NCBI GenBank assembly: GCA_039111635.1
Contig: JBCAQO010000021.1
Coordinates: 1 to 64,000 of the forward strand
DNA length: 64,000 bases
From: Heterobasidion occidentale
Taxonomy: Eukaryota > Basidiomycota > Agaricomycetes > Russulales > Bondarzewiaceae
Direction: 5' to 3'
Below the pieces are notes generated by a model. The model saw only the letters and a program-made list of their open reading frames with translations, ran no database searches and had not been told where the DNA came from. This document shows positions 44,070-52,161 of this stretch, piece by piece; position 1 is the first letter of the stretch, and every line of letters begins with the position of its first letter. Both the position numbers and the translations under genes were made by a program.

Positions 44070-46088
44070 GTGGAATTTGACAATTCAGGCGAAACACTCT
44101 TGGAGCCCAAACTTTTCAATAACATAGAAAAGATCCGAAGACCTTTCGCAGAAATCAATGCCATTAATACAGACAACAGTTGGGACCCTCATCAAATACT
44201 TCACATTAGGGCAACTGGACGAGGAGGCGTTACCATAATAGATGAAGACCTCCGGAAACGAATCATTGAAGAAAACAGGAAAGACGAATGGCTATTAGAA
44301 ACCTTAGCCAAGATTAAAACCTTAGGACCCCGAAACATGAAGAAGGGTTTACAAGAATGGAACGAAGAAGAAGGATTGGTCCTTCATCGAGGAAAGATAT
44401 ATGTTCCTCGAAACGAACAACTTCGTCAAGATATCATCAAACTAAACCATGACAATCTAGCAGCAGGACATCCAGGACAAAGGGGAACTCTAGCATTAGT
44501 CGGACAAGAATTCACTTGGCCAGGAATATCAAACACAGTGCACCAATATGTGGAAGGATGCGCCATCTGTCAATCCACCAAAAACGACACACATCCCACC
44601 ATGGTGCCCCTACAACCAACAGAAATCCCAGATCGACCCTTCGGAACAATAACCATGGATTTTATTACAGATCTACCAGAATCAAACGGATACGACTCGC
44701 TACATGTAGTAACCGATCGATTCACCAAAACTGCAGTGATAACTCCATGCCTGAAAACCATCGACTCGGATGGAACAGCCAAAATCTTGCTAGAAAACAC
44801 CTGGAGACGCTATGGATTACCAGATAAAATCATATCGGATAGAGGAACTCAATTCGCTTCAAAAGTAGCGCAAGCCCTGCTCAAAGAATTAGGAATCAAA
44901 TCCACGTTAAGCACAGCCTATCACCCACAGACGGATGGCGCTACTGAACGAATGAATCAGGAATTGGAACAATACCTAAGAGCATTTTGCAGCTCTTCAC
45001 AGGACGATTGGGCCGGACTAATCCCCTACGCAGAATACGCCCACAACACCCATCAGCACTCAGCCACGCAGAAGTCACCATTTGAACTTCTCCATGGATA
45101 TCAACCACGGGCTTACCCAGCCATCATCGGAAACACGAATGTCCCCACCGCCGACGCTCGCCTCGAAGCTCTGCAACGTGCTAGGAAGGAAGCACAAGCC
45201 AGCCTCGAAATAGCAGCCGAAGCCATGAGAATACAGCACGACTGTTTTGGAACGGACCTGCCACCTTTCAAGAAAGGAGACCAAGTATGGCTCGATGGGA
45301 AGAACATCCACACCGATCACCCATCAGAGAAACTGAGACCCAAACGCTTTGGGCCATTTGAAATCACTGACACCATAGGAAATGTCAACTTCAGGTTGAA
45401 ACTGCCCAACAGCTGGAAGCGCATTCACGACGTCTTCCATGCTAGTCGACTCACGCCCTACAAGGAAAATGAAGTCTATGGCCCGAACTACCCTAAACCG
45501 GCTCCGGACCTGATCGAAGGGCAAGAAGAATTCGAAGTCGAAGCCATTGTCGGAGCTAGGCGCTTCGGACGATGGAAGATCCTGCAGTACCTGATCAAAT
45601 GGAAGGGCTACCCGGAATCGGACAACTCTTGGGAAGCCGCGGCAAACGTCGCTAACGCACAAGAAGCCATAAAGGACTTCTACCGCCGGCACCCTCGGGC
45701 AGTCAAAGGAATGGAAGCCTCCATTCTGGCCCTGGTGATTGAATTAGAACTCAACAGAGTAGCCGAAGAAGATCAAATCAGAAAGAAGCTCGAGAAGCAT
45801 CCGATCGGAAAGAAGCTTCTCACTACAGGATTAGCTATCCCCCAGATCATGGAAGAGATCAACAAACGAATGACGCAGCTAAAGAGGCCGCCCCTGGTTC
45901 CTCGATCAAAAGTGCCACCACCGGCGATCAACGATCGAGAAGCGCAGCCAAAGAAGCCCAATATAGATTCGTCTCGATCAAAGCTGCAGCAGAAGCGATT
46001 GGACAACTCTAATTGGCGGACTCAAGCATACCAAGAGCTACAAAAGCAGACCAACCGAGGATTGGCATGGCCAGGCAAACGACTATGA
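44070..46088 (+). CDS. pol: G2 integrase with chromodomain
   Basis: 672 codons, fully open, starting after a frame change. The zinc motif is KLNHDNLAAGHPG...CAIC. The catalytic set is TMDFITDLP, SDRGTQF and TERMNQELE. A chromodomain (ARRFGRWKILQYLIKWKGYP) and a basic tail of about 130 residues end at TGA 46086-46088. The GCTAC and CAGAC targets of E1 and G2 are seen here once each, undisturbed. Confidence 0.93.
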   Translation: MEFDNSGETLLEPKLFNNIEKIRRPFAEINAINTDNSWDPHQILHIRATGRGGVTIIDEDLRKRIIEENRKDEWLLETLAKIKTLGPRNMKKGLQEWNEEEGLVLHRGKIYVPRNEQLRQDIIKLNHDNLAAGHPGQRGTLALVGQEFTWPGISNTVHQYVEGCAICQSTKNDTHPTMVPLQPTEIPDRPFGTITMDFITDLPESNGYDSLHVVTDRFTKTAVITPCLKTIDSDGTAKILLENTWRRYGLPDKIISDRGTQFASKVAQALLKELGIKSTLSTAYHPQTDGATERMNQELEQYLRAFCSSSQDDWAGLIPYAEYAHNTHQHSATQKSPFELLHGYQPRAYPAIIGNTNVPTADARLEALQRARKEAQASLEIAAEAMRIQHDCFGTDLPPFKKGDQVWLDGKNIHTDHPSEKLRPKRFGPFEITDTIGNVNFRLKLPNSWKRIHDVFHASRLTPYKENEVYGPNYPKPAPDLIEGQEEFEVEAIVGARRFGRWKILQYLIKWKGYPESDNSWEAAANVANAQEAIKDFYRRHPRAVKGMEASILALVIELELNRVAEEDQIRKKLEKHPIGKKLLTTGLAIPQIMEEINKRMTQLKRPPLVPRSKVPPPAINDREAQPKKPNIDSSRSKLQQKRLDNSNWRTQAYQELQKQTNRGLAWPGKRL

Positions 46089-46231
46089 CCCCTTTCGACC
46101 CCACTCTATCCACAGTAGCCGTTTATACCGTCGTCGCGACTCTTGCTCTCACCGCTGTCTCCATCGCCATCGCCCTTGTCCTCGGATCCCTTCACGCTGC
46201 TGCCACCATTGGCGTCTCCTCTATCGTATAA
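46067..46231 (+). CDS. G2 small membrane-spanning ORF
   Basis: 54 residues starting MARQTTMTPFDPTLST, then one hydrophobic helix (VYTVVATLALTAVSIAIAL...) and a short tail. It begins inside the last codons of pol in another frame. Its second ATG (46085) overlaps the pol stop as ATGA, an arrangement that allows termination-reinitiation. The G1 copy differs by three silent changes and two Ile/Val exchanges, a pattern of conserved coding. The stop TAA (46229-46231) lies inside the TATAAAA box of the next ORF. The role is unknown: a viroporin-like or envelope-remnant peptide is conceivable, but there is no homology evidence. Confidence 0.6.
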   Translation: MARQTTMTPFDPTLSTVAVYTVVATLALTAVSIAIALVLGSLHAAATIGVSSIV

Positions 46232-46233
46232 AA
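46227..46233 (+). promoter_or_regulatory. TATA box before G2 third ORF
   Basis: TATAAAA, 50 bp before the ATG at 46283. It is conserved in G1 at 48972-48978. Confidence 0.55.
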
Positions 46234-46282
46234 GACCCTGCATCGGACAGAAACATTCCTCAGCATCCCAGCTACAACTCGA

Positions 46283-47945
46283 ATGTCCTTTGCCCCCACA
46301 CACCTCTTCCTACACAACTCCCCCCGCTACATTCTCAGTAACATCAGAATGGCTTCCACTACCACTTCTCCTCACGCCTCCAACACCTCCTACCCCAACC
46401 CCTTCATCCTCCGTACCATCTCCCCGCCCACTACCACACCCACGCTCATTGACGACACAGATTCAGGTTACGACAGTGAGGACGACATCCCGTCGGAAGG
46501 CGTCCCGGTCGCGGATCCTCTTACAGAGTTTGTTATCCCTCGGTTCCCAGCTGAAATGCCAAACCCCCACATCGCCATTCCTCCGTTGGCTTTCGCTATT
46601 CACAACGAAAACCCTCGTATGCGAATCCGCGCCATACCCAACCCCCTCTACGACATCCGTCTCTACCAGGACCTGAATACGAATCATAGCATCTACCACC
46701 TCACGCTCGCCGAGGACGAGGCACCTATCATTCTGAACCAGCCTGGCTTGAAGAACCCCCGTGCCTTCCTTTTCTATTTACAGCAAGCAGTCTGGGCGCA
46801 AGCCTATCAGGTTTTCTCGGGACCGCTCAACCAGACCCAAGCTATTCTCCTCGCCAACCTCACCGTCACCTCCTACCGCATGAAAGGATTGATCAATCTC
46901 CCCGCCATCCGCAACGACATGATCAATTTCCGACTGGGAGGAATCTTCACCACCAGCTCCATTCTCCTACAGGCGCACGCCATACCAGCCTGGCTCGATG
47001 TACTGGCTCGAATCCGCTACAAGGAGAACACGATCCGTTGGTTCCGATTCGCAGGACATAATGGAGCACGTCTAGAGATCGAAGAGTACGTTCCTAAAGG
47101 ACTACTGCCGACCCACTCCTTCCCGCTTAACAGTCGAGGGGTTCACCCCATTGCGTGCTACTGGCCCGGCGGATGTACCCCGGAGGATAATGTTAGGCCC
47201 TGGGTTATGACAAAACCGGATATACAGGAACAGGGGTTTCACCAAATCGACGCTGAGGAACCCATGACAGTCGATCCCCCCGAGCCCGATCTCCCGGCGG
47301 TAAACCCCTTTCAGCCCACCGACGAGGAGACCGCTGAATTCACGCGACCCACCAGTCCCCCTTACGACCCCGAACAAGTCGTCCGGGATCGCCAGGTACT
47401 TCAGCCGCTACCGGTACCACCCCGTCACCCCCTGCTGTGTCCCCATCCCCCCCCTACTCGGCGACGACCTCACCCGTCCTATCATTGTCGACGAAGCCTC
47501 CCCCCAGTCGCCAGACGTTCCTGTCGCAACTGAAGAGGGATGGCCTGCAGACGCATTGGACTCCGAAAACGTCTGGCCTAACCCGCCTACTCTCCCGCCT
47601 TCTCCACCCACCGACCCCGCTACTCGTAACTGCTGGGAATGTGGACGCGCCGGCCATCTCGTCGTGGGATGTCCAATCACGGGCATTCGCCAGAGAACGG
47701 ACGTTACGGCGCGCGGCTTTCTTCAAGACTACGATAGGCATCGCACGCAGTCCCGGCGCCTTCGTCTGCAGATGGATAGGACGGCTGAGGAATATGGGTA
47801 CCACAAGCAGGCATTAGACCATTTAATCGACACCGCTAACTGGACCGGATATCCCGCTCGGAACATCCCCACCTTCGACGAAGTCCACCTGAGGAGACCC
47901 GCCCCTACCATCGGTGCACCCGCCAAGCGCCGAAGACTTGTATAG
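46283..47945 (+). pseudogene. G2 third ORF with CCHC knuckle, frameshifted
   Basis: It is open from ATG 46283 to about 47420, where a C is missing relative to G1 (CCACCCCGTC). It then continues in the next frame to a run of eight C (47447-47454), after which the protein-like frame is again another one and contains CWECGRAGHLVVGC (C-x2-C-x4-H-x4-C) and the basic end PAKRRRLV. The domain 46600-47150 (FLFYLQQAVWAQ, TSYRMKGLINLPAIRNDMIN) is not recognised. Confidence 0.65.
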
Positions 47946-47956
47946 AGAGGGGGTAG
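47944..47956 (+). promoter_or_regulatory. G2 polypurine tract
   Basis: AGAGAGGGGGTAG directly before the 3' LTR, identical in G1 (50701-50713). Confidence 0.8.
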
Positions 47957-48791
47957 TGTTAGGACCGCGTCCTAACACGTGCTTCGCACGTGAGTGGATG
48001 GGCTGGTCAAGTGCTTCGGACTTGCTACAGACTCGGACCGTTTTCCATGACTCCTTACCATTTACATGCTAACGCATGAACGCTGACTCCTGGTTCCTGA
48101 TTCTTGATGTGGACAGACATTGGTTCCTGACCCCCGTTCCTGGTTCTTGATCGATCGAAGATGTGGATGGACATTAGTGATTCGGATTACTATATTTGGC
48201 TACATGGCAGGTCGATGAGGCATTCTAGCTTATGGATCTCGATCGTTGACTTCGGTACCTAAGAAGTGCACGGACCAGATCTTGATCCTGCCCTAGACAC
48301 TTCTGTACGTAAATAGCCGAGATGAGCTTCTAAGAAGCTCAGCTCGTTCACCTGTAATACACTCGATCTCTGCACTGCACCCGGCGTCTGGCTACCTTCT
48401 TAGCCCACGCTTCGTGATCTCTGTCAGATCTGAGAAACTCTTTACACGGTCTAACGAAGCGCTGGACTCGTCTCCCTTCCCTCCCCTCCCTCTACTCATC
48501 CGCTTCTATACCGGGCTAGCTGCCTACCGCGTTCTCAGTTGGACACCCCCTCGTGTCATCTGTTGGACAGGAGAAGATCATCCGGTTCCTCCTCATCATC
48601 GAGAAGACCTCGAAGATCACCTTCTCAATCTCTTCGAGAACAAAGCCGACAGCGACCCCGAGTTCCTCGAAAGAGCCCAAAGACGATCCATCGTCTTCAT
48701 CCATTGGAGTCTACGACTATACGAACCAGTGGAGGTTTAGCCTAGGGACCCCTTCGTGCATCGGTGCACGTGATAGGTCTCCGACCTAACA
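47957..48791 (+). repeat. G2 3' LTR
   Basis: 835 bp, TGTTAGG...CCTAACA, followed by CAGAC. Confidence 0.95.
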
Positions 48792-48811
48792 CAGACCAAC
48801 CGAGGATTGGC

Positions 48812-48976
48812 ATGGCCAGGCAAACGACTATGACCCCTTTCGACCCCACTCTATCCACAGTAGCCGTTTATACCGTCGTCGCGACTCTTGCTCTCACCGC
48901 TGTCTCCATCGCCATCGCCCTTGTCCTCGGATCCCTTCACGCCGCTGCCACCATTGGCATCTCTTCCGTCGTATAA
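48812..48976 (+). CDS. G1 small membrane-spanning ORF
   Basis: The same 54-residue ORF as at 46067-46231, with the hydrophobic helix kept and the ATGA overlap with the pol stop retained. The last 13 or so codons of G1 pol, separated from the rest by G2, lie at 48797-48833. Confidence 0.6.
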   Translation: MARQTTMTPFDPTLSTVAVYTVVATLALTAVSIAIALVLGSLHAAATIGISSVV

Positions 48977-49029
48977 AAGACACCCTGCATCGGACAGAAA
49001 CATTCCTCAGCATCCCAGCTACAACTCGA

Positions 49030-50702
49030 ATGTCCCTTGCCCCCACACACCTTTTCTTACACAACTCCCCCCGCTACATTCTCAGTAACATCAGAATGGC
49101 TTCCGCTACCACTTCCCCTCACGCCTCCAACACCTCCTCCCCCAACCCCTTCATCCTCCGCACCATCACCCCTCCCACTACCACCCCCACGCTCATTGAC
49201 GACACGGACTCAGACTACGACAGCGAGGACGACATTCCCTCGGAAGGCGTCCATGTCGCCGACCCCCTCACAGAATTTGTCATTCCCCGCTTCCCGGCTG
49301 AAATGCCGAACCCCCACATCGCCGTCCCACCGTTGGCTTTTGCAGTGCACAATGAAAACCCTCGTATCCGCATCCGTGCCCTACCCAACCCCCTTCACGA
49401 CCTCCGCCTCTACCAAGACCTGAAGACCAGTAACAGTATCTACCACCTCACGCTCGCTGAGGACGAGGCCCCCATCATTCTGAACCAGCCGGGCTTGAAG
49501 AACCCCCGTGCCTTCCTTTTTTATTTACAGCAAGCGGTTTGGGCCCAATGCTATCAAGTATTCTCTGGACCACTCAACCAAACCCAAGCCATCCTACTCG
49601 CCAACATCACCGTCACCTCCTACCGCATGAAGGGGCTGATCAATCTCCCCGCCATCCGCAACGACATGATTAACTTTCGGTTAGGAGGCATCTTCAGCAG
49701 CAGTTCCATCCTCCTCCAGACGCACACCATAATGGCCTGGCTCGATGTACTGGCTCAAATCCGCTACAAGGAGAACACGATCCGTTGGTTCCGGTTCGCA
49801 GGACATAATGGAGCACGTCTAGAGATCGAAGAGTACGTTCCTAAAGGACTACTACCGACCCACTCCTTCCCGCTTAACAGTCGAGGGGTTCACCCCATTG
49901 CGTGCTACTGGCCCGGCGGATGTACCCCGGAGGATAACGTTAGGCCCTGGGTTATGACCAAACCGGATATACAGGAACAGGGGTTTCACCAGGTTGACGT
50001 TGAGGAACCCATGGCTGTCGATCCCCCAGTCGACACTGAACCCGATCTCCCAGCAGTAGAACCCTTTCGGCCCACCAACGAGGAGACCGCAGAATTCATG
50101 CGGCCCACCAGTCCACCCTACGACCCCGAACAAGTCGTCCGGGATCGCCAAGTACTTCGGCCGCTACCGGTACCACCCCCGTCACCCCCTGCTGTGTCCC
50201 CATCCCCCCCCTACTCGACGACGACCTCACCCATCCTATCATTGTCGACGAAGCCTCCCCCCAGTCGCCGGACGTTCCTGTCGCAACTGAAGAAGGATGG
50301 CCTGCAGACGCATTGGACTCCGAAAACGTCTGGCCTAACCCGCCTACTCTCCCGCCTTCTCCACCCACCGACCCCGCCACTCGTACCTGCTGGGAATGTG
50401 GACGCGCCGGCCATCTCGTCGTGGGATGTCCAATCACGGGCATTCGCCAGAGAACGAACGTTACGGCGCGTGGTTTTCTTCAAGACTACGATAGGCATCG
50501 CATGCAGTCCCGGCGCCTTCATCTACAGATGGATAGGACGGCTGAGGAATACGGATACCACAAGCAGGCGTTGGATCATTTAATCGACACCGCTAACTGG
50601 ACCGGATACCCCGCTCGGAGCATCCCCACCTTCAATGAAGTTCACCTGAGGAGACCCGCCCCTACCATCGGTGCACCCGCCAAGCGCCGAAGACTTGTAT
50701 AG
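49030..50702 (+). CDS. G1 third ORF with C-terminal CCHC knuckle
   Basis: ATG at 49030 (or 49096, MASATTS). The first frame is acidic and Pro/Thr-rich at the N-terminus (DDTDSDYDSEDDIPSEG), then has a globular part with YHLTLAEDEAPIILNQPG, FLFYLQQAVWAQ and YKENTIRWFRFAGHNGARLE. After a run of eight C (50204-50211) the natural sequence continues in the -1 frame (LDDDLTHPIIVDEASPQSPD), to the zinc knuckle CWECGRAGHLVVGC and a basic, NLS-like end PAKRRRLV at 50702. The original frame stays open by chance to 50583. It may bind nucleic acid through the knuckle. No family is recognised. Confidence 0.65.
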
Positions 50703-50713
50703 AGAGGGGGTAG

Positions 50714-51547
50714 TGTTAGGACCGCGTCCTAACACGTGCTTCGCACGTGAGTGGATGGGCTGGTCAAGTGCTTCGGACTTGCTGCAGATTCGGATCGCTT
50801 TCCATGACTCTTTACCATTTACATGCTAACGCATGAACGCTGACTTCTAGTTCCTGATTCTTGATGTGGACAGACATTGGTTCCTGACCCCAGTTCCTGG
50901 TTCCTGATCGATCAAAGATGTGGATGGACATTAGTGATCTGATTACCATATTTGGTTACATGGCAGGTCGATGAGGCATTCTAGCTTATGGATCTCGATC
51001 GTTGACTTCGGTACCTGAGAAGCGCACAGACCAGATCCTGATCCTGCCCTAGATACTTCTTTATGTAAATAGCCGAGATGAGCTTCTAAGAAGCTCAGCT
51101 CGTTCACCTGTAATACACTCGATCTCTGCACTGCACCCGGCGTCTGGCTACCTTCCTAGCCCATGCTTCGTGATCTCTGTCAGATCTGAGACACTCTTTA
51201 CACGGTCTGACAAAGCACTGGACTCGTCTCCCTTCCCTCCCCTCCCTCTACTCATCCGCTTCTATACCGGGCTAGCTGCCTTCCGCGTTCTCAGTTGGAC
51301 ACCCCCTCGTGTCATCTGTTGGACAGGAGAAGATCATCCGGTTCCTCCTCATCATCGAGAAGACCTCGAAGATCACCTTCTCAATCTCTTCGAGAACAAA
51401 GCCGACAGCGACCCCGAGTTCCTCGAAAGAGCCCAAAGACGATCCATCGTCTTCATCCATTGGAGTCTACGACTGTACGAACCAGTGGAGGTTTAGCCTA
51501 GGGACCCCTTCGTGCATCGGTGCACGTGATAGGTCTCCGACCTAACA
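50714..51547 (+). repeat. G1 3' LTR
   Basis: 834 bp, TGTTAGG...CCTAACA, followed by the GCGTC duplication (51548-51552). The polypurine tract AGAGAGGGGGTAG precedes it at 50701-50713. Confidence 0.95.
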
Positions 51548-51960
51548 GCGTCGAACATCAATTTCAACCATCTTCCCCCGCTTCTCCGCAAGATCACAGA
51601 GTGCCGTCCAGACTTCTTTGGCGGTCGTTTTCTCCTTGATTCGATTGAGGATGGAGTCAGGAATGGTAGAGTAGATTTGCTGCTTGATGGCAGCCTCGCG
51701 CTGATTGTACTCGTCAACTTTCTCGATTGCTTTATCATATGCATCGATGACCTCGGTTTTTGCATCTGCCGGAGGAAGAGCTGGCTCCATTGGTTGCCGA
51801 GCAGTACCAGCCAGATGTCGCGACAAGCCAACCTTTGATTCAATGGCCGTCTTTACTCTATCTTGTAGATTGGCCAGTTCGACAGATCTTCTGAGAGCTT
51901 TGTGATAGTTGTGACGGTAATTGAGTTGGTGAGCGACATGGCAGGGTCCGCAGGGCCCAT
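51548..51960 (-). pseudogene. gag: Copia gag, first half
   Basis: ATG at 51960 lies inside the primer-binding site (MGPADPAMSLTNSITVTTIT), and a second ATG follows at 51939. The frame is lost by one base near NWPIY (about 51863), then continues as KTAIESKVGLSRHLAG and KEVWTALCDLAEKRGKMVEI to the G1 insertion at 51548. This is the usual N-terminal half of copia capsid. Confidence 0.85.
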
Positions 51961-51964
51961 AACC
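51953..51964 (-). promoter_or_regulatory. Copia primer-binding site
   Basis: GGTTATGGGCCC on the minus strand, directly inside the 5' LTR. It is nearly complementary to the anticodon arm of initiator methionine tRNA (GGGCTCATAACC), the half-tRNA primer known for copia-type elements. Confidence 0.65.
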
Positions 51965-52149
51965 TGTAGAAATACGGGCTAGAAGGTAATATCTCAGCGT
52001 CTATTAGAACACTGAGGGAAGCCTGCGCTGGCCGCGCTCGTAGTACGAGCGCGGTGGCTGAGAACTGTATAGTATCTCGGTAATACCCGAGCCAATGAGA
52101 AGTGAGTTAAGTAATATGTAAGAAATAGGTGATTTGCCTTAATTCAACA
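51965..52149 (-). repeat. Copia 5' LTR (185 bp)
   Basis: TGTAGAAATAC...TTCAACA on the plus strand. It equals the 3' LTR minus one 114-bp repeat unit. CTCGG follows at 52150-52154. Confidence 0.92.
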
Positions 52150-52161
52150 CTCGGGAGAATT

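Larger units (their letters stand above)
38399..48791 (+). mobile_element. G2: complete copy of the G family, inserted in G1 pol
   Basis: 10.4 kb, LTRs 38399-39231 and 47957-48791, CAGAC at 38394-38398 and 48792-48796. It gives the uninterrupted reference for G1: gag, pol with chromodomain, membrane ORF, third ORF, polypurine tract. It has its own small indels in gag and RT, so it is probably inactive. Confidence 0.96.
9654..51547 (+). mobile_element. G1: Ty3/gypsy chromovirus inserted in copia gag
   Basis: LTRs of 833 and 834 bp (TGTTAGG...CCTAACA) bound it, and GCGTC stands on both sides (9649-9653 and 51548-51552). The element's own parts are 9654-16194, 37286-38398 and 48792-51547. The gaps are E1 (TSD GCTAC) and G2 (TSD CAGAC). 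Gene order is gag, protease, RT, RNase H, integrase and chromodomain, then a small membrane ORF and a third ORF. Besides the insertions it has nonsense changes and frameshifts, so it is dead. Confidence 0.95.
5263..52149 (-). mobile_element. Ty1/copia element split by a 41.9-kb nested insertion
   Basis: The element has LTRs at 5263-5561 (3' LTR) and 51965-52149 (5' LTR) and is flanked by CTCGG at 5258-5262 and again at 52150-52154. The coding strand is minus. Gag starts near 51960, is cut at 51548 by G1 and resumes at 9653. Joining both sides across one copy of the GCGTC duplication restores an uninterrupted gag frame (...EIDVRR then RIHDTRCIEGG...). Pol follows to 5569 in the copia order protease, integrase, RT, RNase H. 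The right end lies 12 bp past the stop codon of the RdRP gene. Gag has a frameshift and the interrupted element cannot be autonomous. Confidence 0.93.

Noticed and set aside
50202..50583. Continuation of the G1 third ORF in its first frame to 50583
   Set aside because: The first-frame text is low in plausibility (Thr/Ser/Leu-Arg runs), while the -1 frame has an acidic linker and a CCHC knuckle shared by both copies.
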